64,000 bases of DNA from Ruminiclostridium josui JCM 17888 (GCF_000526495.1 NZ_JAGE01000001.1:2223501-2287500); one strand, 5' to 3'; counted from the stretch's first letter, positions 27,392 to 36,930 are shown. The notes: generated from the sequence alone by a model not told the origin. Numbers and translations: made by a program.

Positions 27392-29590
27392 ATGAAAAAA
27401 TTGTATTTAATAGTATCTTTGCTGGTTGCTATGTTCATATTTCCTATGACAGTAAATGCAGCAATAGATTCAACACATCCTGGCTTTAGAGTCGAAGGAA
27501 GATTTCTTTATGATAATACAGGAGAAAAGGTAATTCTCTATGGTGTAAACAAAATGTGTATATGGACTGATAAGGATGGTGTTCCGTCTTTTGCGGAAAT
27601 AGCAAAAACAGGAGCAAATTGTGTAAGAATCACATGGGGCATAGACGGTTCGGCGGAAGATTTGGATATCGTTATCCGTAATTGCCGTGCTGAACACATG
27701 ATTCCTATAGTTGAACTTCACGATGCCACGGGAGACTGGTCAAAGCTTCCTACACTTGTAAATTACTGGGTAAGACCTGACATAGTAGAAGTAATTAAGA
27801 AGCATCAGGAGTATTTACTAGTAAACATAGGAAATGAAGTAGGGCAAACCGTTGCAGAAGAAACTTTTAAAAAAGACTACGAGTCCGCTGTTAAAAAAAT
27901 GAGGGAGGCAGGAATTCATGTACCTCTGATTATTGATGCTTCCAGCTATGGGCAAGATATCAATATATTGCAAGCATGCGGCCCTTATCTCATAAATGCC
28001 GATCCTGATAAAAATTTAATGTTCTCGGTACATATGTGGTGGCCATATATGTGGGGAAATTCAGATCAAAAAGTAATTGATGAAATTGCAGAATCAGTGA
28101 ATATGAATCTTCCTCTTCTTGTTGGTGAATTCGGACATAAGTGGGACGAAACTGAAAATGGTAAAATACCATACGAAACAATTATGGAACAGTGCTATAA
28201 AAATCAAATTGGTTACCTTCCGTGGGAATGGGGTCCCGGAAACAATCCTCAGACATTTTTGGATATGACCTCAGATAGTACCTTTGATACATTGAACGAC
28301 TATGGTAAGGAAGTTATGCTTAATAATCAATACAGTGTAAAAAACATTGCCAAGAGGCCTGCCTCCATGCTGTCAAACTTACCTCCGGTTTTGCCAAAAG
28401 AACCGCTGCCATACGGAAATCTGGCCTATAAAAAAACTGTTACAGCTTCATCTATAGAAAATACTCAAAACAATGAAAGTAATGTAGTAGACGGTGATTT
28501 AGAAACAAGATGGGCTTCGCAAGTCTCAGACCCCAACTGGGTATGTGTAGATCTTGGTGCAAAAAAAGAAATAAACAGACTCATCATATGTTGGGAAGCT
28601 GCATATGCAACTCAGTATAAAATTCAGGTATCCGACGATGGTACTACATGGACTGATGTGATTACACAGTATAACGGAACGGGAAAAACAGAAGATATAA
28701 GCCTTTCTTGTTCTGGTCGTTACCTTAGGATATACGGAATGCAGAGGATAAATTACCAATGGCCTTATTCAATTTGGGAGATTGGAGTATATGGTCCTGA
28801 ATCAGAATTAAGTGCAGATATATCCCCAACAGTAGCAGTATTTGATAAAAATCCTGCCAATGCTGCAGATATAGCTGTAACACTTGATTCAAAAAGTAAC
28901 ACACTTAATGCAATATTAAATGGACCATCAGCTAAGTTAGTAGAAGGACAAGATTACATAATAGAAAATGGCACAAAACTGATTATAAAAAAAGAATATT
29001 TGTTGGGACTGCCTATGGGTACAACTAAACTGACTTTTGATTACAGTGATGGAGTAGACCCGGTTTTATCCATTGCTGTAGGAGATACAACGCCGGGGGG
29101 CTCTATTCAATCTCCAGTAATTAGCCCATCCGCTGTAACCTTTGACAGAACATCTTCGACGGATTTAAAGATAACTATAATTTCAAACGGTAATAGTCTT
29201 ACTGGAATAATGAATGGTTCAGTACCTCTAAATCCAAATGTAGATTTTACTATTTCAGGGGACATTGTAACAATTACAAAAGAATACCTTGCAGCACAAC
29301 CTTCCGATAATATAGATTTGACTTTTGATTTTAGCGGAGATGCATTAGACCCAGTACTTAAAATTACTTTAATTCAAAATAATATTTACGGTGATGCAAA
29401 CATGGACGGTGTTATAGATGCCCTTGATTATGCAATGTTGAAGCAACATCTCTTAGGAATTAAAATTTTGAATAATGATATTTTACATTTTCTTGACCTT
29501 AATTTGGATGGGACAACCGATGCAATTGATTTATCCATTTTCAAGCAGTATTTGTTGGGTAAAATAGTATATCTTCCTGTGAGTAAATAA
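27392..29590 (+). CDS. Secreted cellulosomal GH5 glycosidase, probable beta-mannanase
   Basis: A 732-residue multidomain enzyme. A signal peptide (1-24) is followed by a GH5 catalytic domain (about 28-330) with acid-base Glu149 (NIGNEV) and nucleophile Glu246 (VGEFGH). The VELHDATGDW segment is typical of GH5_8 mannanases. Next come a CBM32/F5-8 type C domain (about 342-475), two X2-type Ig-like modules (about 480-570 and 575-660) and a C-terminal type I dockerin (about 668-725). The dockerin repeats DANMDGVIDALD and DLNLDGTTDAID carry the Ala-Leu/Ala-Ile recognition pair of C. cellulolyticum. It is secreted and docked onto the scaffoldin. GGAAGGA precedes the ATG. Its terminator is now split by the element inserted at 29607. 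Confidence 0.93.
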   Translation: MKKLYLIVSLLVAMFIFPMTVNAAIDSTHPGFRVEGRFLYDNTGEKVILYGVNKMCIWTDKDGVPSFAEIAKTGANCVRITWGIDGSAEDLDIVIRNCRAEHMIPIVELHDATGDWSKLPTLVNYWVRPDIVEVIKKHQEYLLVNIGNEVGQTVAEETFKKDYESAVKKMREAGIHVPLIIDASSYGQDINILQACGPYLINADPDKNLMFSVHMWWPYMWGNSDQKVIDEIAESVNMNLPLLVGEFGHKWDETENGKIPYETIMEQCYKNQIGYLPWEWGPGNNPQTFLDMTSDSTFDTLNDYGKEVMLNNQYSVKNIAKRPASMLSNLPPVLPKEPLPYGNLAYKKTVTASSIENTQNNESNVVDGDLETRWASQVSDPNWVCVDLGAKKEINRLIICWEAAYATQYKIQVSDDGTTWTDVITQYNGTGKTEDISLSCSGRYLRIYGMQRINYQWPYSIWEIGVYGPESELSADISPTVAVFDKNPANAADIAVTLDSKSNTLNAILNGPSAKLVEGQDYIIENGTKLIIKKEYLLGLPMGTTKLTFDYSDGVDPVLSIAVGDTTPGGSIQSPVISPSAVTFDRTSSTDLKITIISNGNSLTGIMNGSVPLNPNVDFTISGDIVTITKEYLAAQPSDNIDLTFDFSGDALDPVLKITLIQNNIYGDANMDGVIDALDYAMLKQHLLGIKILNNDILHFLDLNLDGTTDAIDLSIFKQYLLGKIVYLPVSK

Positions 29591-29599
29591 GATGTATAG

Positions 29600-29640
29600 A
29601 AAACCGGCTCTATAAAGAAGCGTTCACTTAGGGATTGAAG
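29600..29640. repeat. Proposed attL of the integrated element
   Basis: AAAACCGGCTC (29600-29610) is the left arm of a terminator whose right arm lies at 42983-42995. The GCTC at 29607-29610 recurs at 42975-42978 and marks the crossover zone; a TA shared just beyond is an alternative core. TAGGGATT (29629-29636) pairs with AATCCCTA on the other side, forming an inverted repeat in the reconstructed attP. GTTCACT at 29622-29628 is repeated inverted at 29653-29659. Confidence 0.7.
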
Positions 29641-29675
29641 AAAAAAAACTATAGTGAACAGCTTCAAGCGGGGCA

Positions 29676-29719
29676 AAAAAGACCACATAAGAGTTTTTAT
29701 AATCCTGTGTGGTCTTTTT
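29676..29719. terminator. Bidirectional-looking terminator inside the left end of the element
   Basis: AAAAAGACCACA pairs with TGTGGTCTTTTT around a 20-base loop. It has A-runs on the left and T-runs on the right, so it can end the minus-strand 594-aa gene and any read-through from the GH5 gene. Confidence 0.75.
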
Positions 29720-29721
29720 CT

Positions 29722-31506
29722 TTATGTGTTAGTTGTTTTTATTCCATCAATAGACAGATTCAAGTATGCATCATAACCTTTTATTTTAATATTATCTTTA
29801 TTATATGTATATCCTATTTTATCTAATTTTTCACATAAACATTTCTTGGCATAAGATGGTGCATTAGATGTGTTTTTTGCTTCCAATAGAATAACCTGAT
29901 TTGATTTACGGTTTGGGTGTATAATCATTCCGTCGAACTCACACAATTTCTTTCCCGGAGCATTCTTTTGATATACTAATATACTTGCAGGTATAGTTAT
30001 AGTCGTATCATTTCTCGTATCGTTTTCCAGACATTCAATAAGGAAATTTACTTCATGTCGTTCATCCTCTGTTCCCATACCTGTGCTAAGCAATTTCTTG
30101 ATTTCTTCTTTTCGATTATTTTTTCCGCGAGTACACAGAACGCAAACATTTTCATCAACCGTTGGTTCTATTATGATTGTATTCTCTAAAAACAGATAGA
30201 AGATAAAAAACTTACTTGCCAAGAGATATCGCACATCGCTTGCTAGCTGAATGGTTACACTTCTTAAAATGTTAACTACGGATCTTAATATTCGTAAGGC
30301 AATAAAAACCTTATTATTACAGTTCTTCTTTATCGAGACAAGAATTGTCCTTTCGCCAGAATGCCTATCATAATAACCTACCCTTACATTGTTAGTATGT
30401 TCTAATTCCTCTAACAATTTTTGCGATAATTGCTTATCTGTAGAATCAAATGTTAATTTCAAGATGGATTCATTCAAATAATCCCGAGACTGACGATGTT
30501 GTATATTTAAGACACTTTTCATATTCAACCATAAATCTTTATAGTAATCTAGATTATACAACTCTTGATTATTTATTAAAGAAGAAACCATCTTTCTAGA
30601 AATTCTGTAATAACATATTGCATTAGAATTTTCATTATAAACCGTATCGTCAAGTAATTTACTAATCGATTGAATCAAATAGTGAGCTGGCAATTGATTG
30701 TTATAATTTGATAGAAGTTCCCTAAATAACAATAATATTGCTTCGTCATTCCATAGATCAATTGTAAAAGGTGTATTGGCTATTTGTAAATCATAAGCTA
30801 TATAGGAAACATTCCTTACGTTACGAAAAATCTGAAATACATAATGTAATTTGCTATCAATTGGAATGTTATCCTCATTAATATATGCATATATGGTTTC
30901 TTGTGCTAGTAGTACCGCTTGCTTTTTTTGATTACATTTTTCTAACACAAGTAGAGAATTTAATAGATGAAACCGTTGATAATTCCGTTCCTCTATTAAT
31001 TTCAAGGCAGAATTTTGAAAGCGTTCATTTTGTGAACTATTAATCAGTTTTTGACAAAACAGATCATCTTCATTTGCCAGCATAATAATAGCCCGTGATG
31101 CAGTGAATGTATTGTAAAAATGACCAATGTTATAAATAAGTGTTAGAATCTGTAGTATATCTCCAACAGTGGGTTTTTCATTCTTAGATAAATAGTTTAT
31201 GTTCTTACCAAATTCTTTTGCTTTTACTGGGTTGTTGTATGTATACTTCAAAGTTGGTTGTAATTCTTTTTTAATTAACTGATGGAAATAAAGCTGCAAA
31301 ATAGTATAATCATATCTTGATTTTTTCAGTTTCTTTTGAACTCTGATTACACCAAGTTGAGGAATACTTTGAATTCGGGTAATAACACCAATAGCGGACA
31401 GTTCTTTGTATAGTTCAGTAGCGTAAGCATATAAATCAACCTTTACTTTTAAGTTGTTCCTTCTGGGCTTCTGTTTTGGTAATAGATTGTGCTTAATGGT
31501 TGACAT
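29722..31506 (-). CDS. 594-aa protein with C-terminal PD-(D/E)XK-like nuclease motif
   Basis: I do not recognise the first ~470 residues: they are largely helical, without signal peptide or Cys clusters. The last ~110 residues show the order Glu485 (RHEVNFLIECL), Asp525 (CEFDGMII) and Glu542-x-Lys544 (VILLEAKN), which is the E-D-ExK pattern of PD-(D/E)XK nucleases. AAAGGATT lies six bases before the ATG. It is downstream of the restriction operon on the same strand, separated by 150 bp that may hold its own promoter. Its place inside the element suggests a defence effector; this is inference. Confidence 0.75.
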   Translation of the reverse strand: MSTIKHNLLPKQKPRRNNLKVKVDLYAYATELYKELSAIGVITRIQSIPQLGVIRVQKKLKKSRYDYTILQLYFHQLIKKELQPTLKYTYNNPVKAKEFGKNINYLSKNEKPTVGDILQILTLIYNIGHFYNTFTASRAIIMLANEDDLFCQKLINSSQNERFQNSALKLIEERNYQRFHLLNSLLVLEKCNQKKQAVLLAQETIYAYINEDNIPIDSKLHYVFQIFRNVRNVSYIAYDLQIANTPFTIDLWNDEAILLLFRELLSNYNNQLPAHYLIQSISKLLDDTVYNENSNAICYYRISRKMVSSLINNQELYNLDYYKDLWLNMKSVLNIQHRQSRDYLNESILKLTFDSTDKQLSQKLLEELEHTNNVRVGYYDRHSGERTILVSIKKNCNNKVFIALRILRSVVNILRSVTIQLASDVRYLLASKFFIFYLFLENTIIIEPTVDENVCVLCTRGKNNRKEEIKKLLSTGMGTEDERHEVNFLIECLENDTRNDTTITIPASILVYQKNAPGKKLCEFDGMIIHPNRKSNQVILLEAKNTSNAPSYAKKCLCEKLDKIGYTYNKDNIKIKGYDAYLNLSIDGIKTTNT

Positions 31507-31656
31507 CTTTTAATCCTTTCTAATACCCCTTGTTCCAACATTTAAACTTCGAAAAGGAATCTGATCTTATACCTGTTTATATACAATGGTTTTATCTTGA
31601 CTTAGTTACACCAAATTTTTGACTATGAATATCTGCTCTTCAAATAGAAGTTTTTA

Positions 31657-34600
31657 TTAATCCAAATTCCAATCAACATCTTTTACCAATGTATTTATAA
31701 AAGCGACTTCATCATCTGTAATTCCATATTTCGCATATAGAGCTTCATCATTCCATTCTTTTGTAAAATCTTGCTGTGGAACAAAACCATAAACTTTTTG
31801 GGTTATGTGCTGTGCACTCTTTAAAAGCAATATCATAAAACGAAAAAACTTTGTTTTCATATATTTGGTTACATTTTTAGCGATTATTTCATTATCAAAT
31901 GGCCCAAGTACTAAATACGTTTCTGTACAAACTGTGTTAATTCCGGCCACAATAGGTTTCGATAAAACAAGGTGTGGGTAGTCATCCGAACCAGGGCTTG
32001 CATATGGCACAAATACTTTTATACTATTAACCCATTGAATATTTTTGGAAATTTGATTTAATGAGACATAACCACTCTCGCCAAATCTATATAAATAAAT
32101 ATTCTTATCTTTTGTTTTAGTAACTACATAATCATTAAAATTTGTAGCCAAACCAAAAGGTTTTCTTGAACTTACTAATTTGTCCATAGTCGGCTCTTGA
32201 AATGCTTGCACCTTTCTAAGTATAGTTATAGCTTTATTAAACCTAATAAATGTTTCGGCGTCTTTTTCTAACAAAGGCCGCTTTAATACGCTTACTACTG
32301 TATTGTTTTGATGATTATAAACGGTACAGTCATCATGCTTATCTTTAGACCATAGGAAGTAACAAACACCACCACGGATATTTACATTTGAGAAACAATC
32401 AGATGTTTCTAGAAAATCATGAATAACATTTAGCTGGTCATCATTCAACATATTTTTTCTAAAAGAGTCCAATCCTTTTCCGCCCGAATACCATCTTGCA
32501 GGAATAATCATAGATAAATGCTTAGGGTTAAGTGCCTTTGCCTGTTCGATAAAAAGATTATATATTGGTTTAGCACTATCACCATAACCGCCATCACTAA
32601 TTTGATATGGAGGATTACCTACAATTGCATCAAACTTCATTTCTTTCTCTCCTTTTATTTTCCAATAGCTTGGTTTTTTTACTCTGTTAATAAACTGCTT
32701 GGGTTTATTTTTCAACATATTAATAAGATCATCAAAATAGTGTGAATTTATAGGAACATCTTTAAATCCCACTAAAGTACGCCTTGTTATAGATTTTGCC
32801 ATTGGTGTTTTGCAGATAATAAACACATTCTGCTGAACCGTCTCATTCCAAAGTTTTTCTTCTAGGTCAGCGGTCAGTTCATCTTCTAGGTAATTAGCAC
32901 ATTTGTTACGGAAAATGCTATATGTTACATAAAGCGGATAAAGACCTGTCTTGGAATTGATTTCAAGTATCTTGGTATCTTTATTACCAAAAGTATCTGC
33001 TGTGACTGTACCATGGTCTATGTATCTAGGCTCCTCTATGGGCTCATTGTGTTCCGTATCGTAGAAATTATAACCACCAAGGCAATCTCCCATATGCATA
33101 TTTACAACTCTCCATGGTGTTAAGACGGTCTCTTTATCTGGGTTTTTAAAGTATGAGAAAAGCTGTGCTATCTTTTGTACACGTTCTGTTGGAGATAGTT
33201 CATCAGCACTTTTTACAGCATTACGAATATTTCTTCCTGCAGCTACAAAGATTTCAGGATCATAATATTTGATAAAATCCTTAAATATTTCTTTAGTCAC
33301 ACCCTTTGGCATAAACTCTTCCCAAGAAGAATCATCTACTATGTCAACCAGCTTTGCTATAGTAATATCTTCATCAAAATTAATGTCTGCACCATAAATC
33401 AGTAAAGGCATACGGATAGAAATACCACGGAGAATAGAACGTGCATTTGCCGCTTGTTTGTTTTTCTCAGCTATTTCTTTTAATTTTTCTTCCTCTTCCG
33501 GAGTACGCTCTTTTTTGGTTTTTTTCTCAATCCGTTTAATTTCTTCGTATTCTTCATCTGTAAAGCCTTGACGATTAATTTCGATATCTTTAGATTTGGG
33601 GGCTGCTTTGGATGCACCTACAATACCTTTTAGATTCTTGAATTTTTCTAAATCTATATTATCAAGTTTTAGCAATTCATCATTATATAGATTGTTATCA
33701 TCAAATCCATTCTTAACCGCACGTTCAGCATAGGCACGTTTTAGTTGCTGCAACAATCTATTCGTATTGTATTTTTTCATAGCAGTTCCATCAACAGCAA
33801 TAACAGGGCAATAATTTAAAAATTCCCCCATTATGCGTCTGTCAGATTCATCTGCTTTTCCTGCCTTGGTAGATATTGCAACAGATTCAGCAACCATCTT
33901 TAATGTTCTATCTGGTGCGAAATCAAATACATAACAATAACGTTTGATTTTTCCATTTTTATTACAAGGTGATTGAACACGAAATATTGTTTGCAGGTAA
34001 TTTGCAGCAGAAGTAGAGAATGAACCTGAAAGCATAAATACAGCTGTCCATTCTGGTACAGTAACTCCCGTAGTTAATTTACCGCAGGAAAGTGTTATAG
34101 TATAACCATCTTCTCCTGCACTATCTATGGCATCGCGAACCTTTTTTAAAGCATCTTCAGATTTTTCTTCTTCGTCACCATCTCCTGCAACATTAACAAT
34201 TTCAAAAACCCCATTACCGAAAACGGGATGTTTTCTCATCATCTTACTCAAAGCTTTTGCTTCCTTTACACCTGGAACCATCCACAGTGAGTGCTTAAAT
34301 AAAGAGCGATATTCTTCAGTAGAGTAAGGGTACTGACTGTCCTTATCATCTTTGGTAATCAGATTAAGAAAACTCCATACATCTTCTGCGTGAAAGAAAT
34401 CCCCTACTTTTACTCCTACTGGGAGAGGTTTACGGTCAATCTTCATATCTCCTGTCCACACACGAAAAAATTCACGGAAATTAAATGCTTTATCTTCCAG
34501 CTCAACATAACGATTATCTGCTATGATTTTTCCTAGGTCATATGTAAAAATTCTTAATTCTGGCAATTCGTCATAAGGGTTTGAATCTCCAAAATGCAAA

Positions 34601-35652
34601 CTATCCCATTCACGCTTGCGGCTTTGCTCCATAACATAATCCCAAGTATATATGTTATCATCATAATCACGCAGAATATTAAACGGAGTACCAGAAAGAG
34701 CAAGGAATTTTGTTTCATATCCACTATCTTCTTTGACAATATTCTTTATCACAGTATCTCCCAATGCCGTAGTTGTACCTTCGTGGGCTTCATCAACTAT
34801 GACAAAATCCCACATAGTATCAAAAACATCATCATTTTTTTCGTATTTACCACCGACTCTCTTGGATTCCCTTAAATCCTGAATAGAGGCAAAGTATACA
34901 AAATTTTTATTGGATTTCAGCAATTGGTCAACGGTATATCCGGTGCTTTTTGAACCATAAATATAATCATTCATTCCGTGAAATATTTTACCAAAATCTT
35001 CAAACCAACCGATATCGACAACAGGTCTGTGTGTAATAATAATAGTTTTATTAAACTTTGATTTTCGAACTACTTCGAGAGCGCATAATGTCTTACCAAA
35101 ACGCATTTTTGCATTCCATAACATCCTATTGCCATTTTTAAATTGCTTTAATGTCTTCTCAATAGCTGCTTCCTGCTCTGGCCTGAACACAATGGGTGTG
35201 AAAGTATCCGATGTGGCATTAGAAAGGTTGTACTGTCCTTTTTTTACAGCCTCTATCGCTTTAATTGCGGTTTTAATATCCACTTTAAACCATTCACGAC
35301 TTGTAGAGTTTTTTAGCTGCTTTTTCTTGATGCCGGAGTTTTCCAACACTCTATGTACATGGTAGTCTCTGAATGCCCTTAGAACAGGCATTCCTTTTTC
35401 ATCCTTTATAGTACGAACAGCAAGTTCTGTATGTAAAAGCTCAAATGAAATACCTGCTGTATTGGTGTATTCCTTAATACGAGTTTTTGCAGCTTGGTTT
35501 AATGCTTTACAATTTGGAGGAAGGTTATCAATAGATTCCTCTGTTTGAATAGTAGTATCGCCTATTTTTAGTAATCCCTTATGGGTTTCATCCCTTATTT
35601 CAAAGATATATATTAGCTTATATTCAAAAGATGGTGTAAATAAACTAACCAT
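31657..35652 (-). CDS. GIY-YIG nuclease / SF2 helicase / adenine methylase fusion
   Basis: A 1331-residue fusion. Residues 8-135 resemble a T5orf172/GIY-YIG nuclease domain (LIYIFEI ... GLLKIGDTT ... REWFKV). An SF2 helicase follows with Walker A MRFGKT (183-188), DEAH (287-290), SGTPF and the Q-rich motif VI (QTIFRVQ). The C-terminal third is an Eco57I-like adenine methylase: a divergent SAM loop (ILEINSKTGLYPLY) and the catalytic NPPY at 1013-1016. There is no separate HsdS-type specificity gene; the ~300 residues after NPPY may recognise the target. It overlaps the small subunit gene by one base (TGATG), so the two are coupled. Confidence 0.9.
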   Translation of the reverse strand: MVSLFTPSFEYKLIYIFEIRDETHKGLLKIGDTTIQTEESIDNLPPNCKALNQAAKTRIKEYTNTAGISFELLHTELAVRTIKDEKGMPVLRAFRDYHVHRVLENSGIKKKQLKNSTSREWFKVDIKTAIKAIEAVKKGQYNLSNATSDTFTPIVFRPEQEAAIEKTLKQFKNGNRMLWNAKMRFGKTLCALEVVRKSKFNKTIIITHRPVVDIGWFEDFGKIFHGMNDYIYGSKSTGYTVDQLLKSNKNFVYFASIQDLRESKRVGGKYEKNDDVFDTMWDFVIVDEAHEGTTTALGDTVIKNIVKEDSGYETKFLALSGTPFNILRDYDDNIYTWDYVMEQSRKREWDSLHFGDSNPYDELPELRIFTYDLGKIIADNRYVELEDKAFNFREFFRVWTGDMKIDRKPLPVGVKVGDFFHAEDVWSFLNLITKDDKDSQYPYSTEEYRSLFKHSLWMVPGVKEAKALSKMMRKHPVFGNGVFEIVNVAGDGDEEEKSEDALKKVRDAIDSAGEDGYTITLSCGKLTTGVTVPEWTAVFMLSGSFSTSAANYLQTIFRVQSPCNKNGKIKRYCYVFDFAPDRTLKMVAESVAISTKAGKADESDRRIMGEFLNYCPVIAVDGTAMKKYNTNRLLQQLKRAYAERAVKNGFDDNNLYNDELLKLDNIDLEKFKNLKGIVGASKAAPKSKDIEINRQGFTDEEYEEIKRIEKKTKKERTPEEEEKLKEIAEKNKQAANARSILRGISIRMPLLIYGADINFDEDITIAKLVDIVDDSSWEEFMPKGVTKEIFKDFIKYYDPEIFVAAGRNIRNAVKSADELSPTERVQKIAQLFSYFKNPDKETVLTPWRVVNMHMGDCLGGYNFYDTEHNEPIEEPRYIDHGTVTADTFGNKDTKILEINSKTGLYPLYVTYSIFRNKCANYLEDELTADLEEKLWNETVQQNVFIICKTPMAKSITRRTLVGFKDVPINSHYFDDLINMLKNKPKQFINRVKKPSYWKIKGEKEMKFDAIVGNPPYQISDGGYGDSAKPIYNLFIEQAKALNPKHLSMIIPARWYSGGKGLDSFRKNMLNDDQLNVIHDFLETSDCFSNVNIRGGVCYFLWSKDKHDDCTVYNHQNNTVVSVLKRPLLEKDAETFIRFNKAITILRKVQAFQEPTMDKLVSSRKPFGLATNFNDYVVTKTKDKNIYLYRFGESGYVSLNQISKNIQWVNSIKVFVPYASPGSDDYPHLVLSKPIVAGINTVCTETYLVLGPFDNEIIAKNVTKYMKTKFFRFMILLLKSAQHITQKVYGFVPQQDFTKEWNDEALYAKYGITDDEVAFINTLVKDVDWNLD

Positions 35653-36602
35653 CAGTTCGCACCCCCTACTAAAGATTTGTATTCAACGATAACCTTTGAC
35701 CTCCAGTCTTTAATTCTACAATATTTAGGTTCCTTGTCACTGTGAAGGTTTTCAATGCTATCAAATAGTGATAATTGCCTATACCAGCCCCGCAAATCAC
35801 ATAATGGAACTGTAAATGTAATGCCATCCATCTGCCACAAATTCCAAGATATAATGGTGGCAATTCGCTTCAATTCTTTTATACCTGGTTCTCGACCAAA
35901 TTTGAATTTCTTATTTTCAATATATGTATATAAAAGATTTTCGCGGGCTAAAAGCAAGTTATCGCCTTGATATTCATACCCATATATACTTTGAAAGGCT
36001 CGTTCAGCCCATTTTATCCATTCATCTTCATTGTCAACATTTTCGTTTACTACACGCATTTTGCGGTCTAGGAGACCTATACGGGATTGTAATTCAATCT
36101 TTTCGCCAGTAACGGTATCATATCGACTGACCAGATATGGTGCCTCTCCACAGGAGATTTCTATTCTTCTGGCATCAACATAATTTTTCCACGTGCGTCC
36201 CTTTTCATTTGGAAAGATAATTTTTTCATTTATTACTTCCCATGATTTATTTTTTTGTATATTAAAAATATTTTTTCTGCCAAACCATTGCTCATCAATA
36301 AGATTGTTTTGTTCATTACATATCCATGAAGGAGTAAAGACTTCAGCCTTTTCTCTTGTTCGAACACTCTTTTTCTTGTAACTCTTAGTTGTTCTAGGTT
36401 GTATCAGTTTTTTCTTAGGGTTTGAAATTAGATGTGCCTTAATTTCACATTCGGCCTTATACATATCGCCAAATTTTGAATAATCATTTGTAGCCCATAT
36501 TATATTTTGATTTGTAGTTCTATCTTTCAGGAGAATATCGAGCAATGATTGATCATATTCCTCAATATCTTCTTTGATATCCATAATTGCATATATCTGC
36601 AC
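35652..36602 (-). CDS. Restriction-system methylase-type small subunit
   Basis: The 316-residue form begins at a GTG at 36602 (VQIYAIMDIKED) because GGAGG lies six bases upstream; longer readings run into the regulator gene. A core AEVFTPSWICN recalls motif X of adenine methylases. Further landmarks are EISCGEAPYLVSRYDT, RIGLLDRKMRVVNEN, GDNLLLARENLLYT and SWNLWQMDG. This family is usually labelled 'restriction endonuclease subunit M' and is found next to helicase/methylase fusions. It lacks an NPPY motif. I infer that it completes or positions the methylase of the large protein. Confidence 0.85.
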   Translation of the reverse strand: MQIYAIMDIKEDIEEYDQSLLDILLKDRTTNQNIIWATNDYSKFGDMYKAECEIKAHLISNPKKKLIQPRTTKSYKKKSVRTREKAEVFTPSWICNEQNNLIDEQWFGRKNIFNIQKNKSWEVINEKIIFPNEKGRTWKNYVDARRIEISCGEAPYLVSRYDTVTGEKIELQSRIGLLDRKMRVVNENVDNEDEWIKWAERAFQSIYGYEYQGDNLLLARENLLYTYIENKKFKFGREPGIKELKRIATIISWNLWQMDGITFTVPLCDLRGWYRQLSLFDSIENLHSDKEPKYCRIKDWRSKVIVEYKSLVGGAN

Positions 36603-36645
36603 TCTATCCCTCCTTTGGTGCAATTTATAATCAGCCAAATAGAAA

Positions 36646-36861
36646 TTACTCTTTATCTTCATCCGGAACAAATTCCAATATATCGTCCACACCACAATTT
36701 AATGTTCTACATATACTTTCTATAGTTTCTAGTGAAACATAACCGTTTCGTTTAAGTCTAGTAATAATATTAGCGGAAAAACCAGCTTGTTTTTGTAAAT
36801 CCGCATTTGTCATTTCTTTTTCTATTAACAAATGAAACAGCTTCTTATAGTGTACTGCCAT
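36646..36861 (-). CDS. XRE/Cro-type regulator of the restriction operon
   Basis: A 71-residue single-domain helix-turn-helix protein. The HTH lies at about residues 18-45 (TNADLQKQAGFSANIITRLKRNG), and the SLETIESICRTLNCGVDDILEF tail is typical of the family. AAGGAGG is eight bases upstream of the ATG. It is the first gene of the minus-strand operon and lies 43 bp before the small-subunit start. A perfect inverted repeat sits inside its own promoter, suggesting autoregulation like a restriction controller (C) protein. Confidence 0.9.
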   Translation of the reverse strand: MAVHYKKLFHLLIEKEMTNADLQKQAGFSANIITRLKRNGYVSLETIESICRTLNCGVDDILEFVPDEDKE

Positions 36862-36901
36862 CTGTTTAGCCTCCTTGAAGTTTCAATTAATAACTTTATT
36901 A

Positions 36902-36930
36902 AGTATATCACGCAAACGTGAATTTTTCAA
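36902..36930 (-). promoter_or_regulatory. Promoter with operator in the spacer
   Basis: On the minus strand TTGAAA (36930-36925), a 17-base spacer and TATACT (36907-36902). The spacer contains the perfect inverted repeat TCACG-CAAA-CGTGA at 36908-36921, well placed for a repressor encoded by the first gene. The start codon of the XRE gene is 40 bp downstream. Confidence 0.7.

Noticed and set aside
29591..29606. Deletion of the GH5 gene's terminator
   Set aside because: The missing right arm was found intact at 42983-42995, so the terminator is split by insertion rather than deleted.
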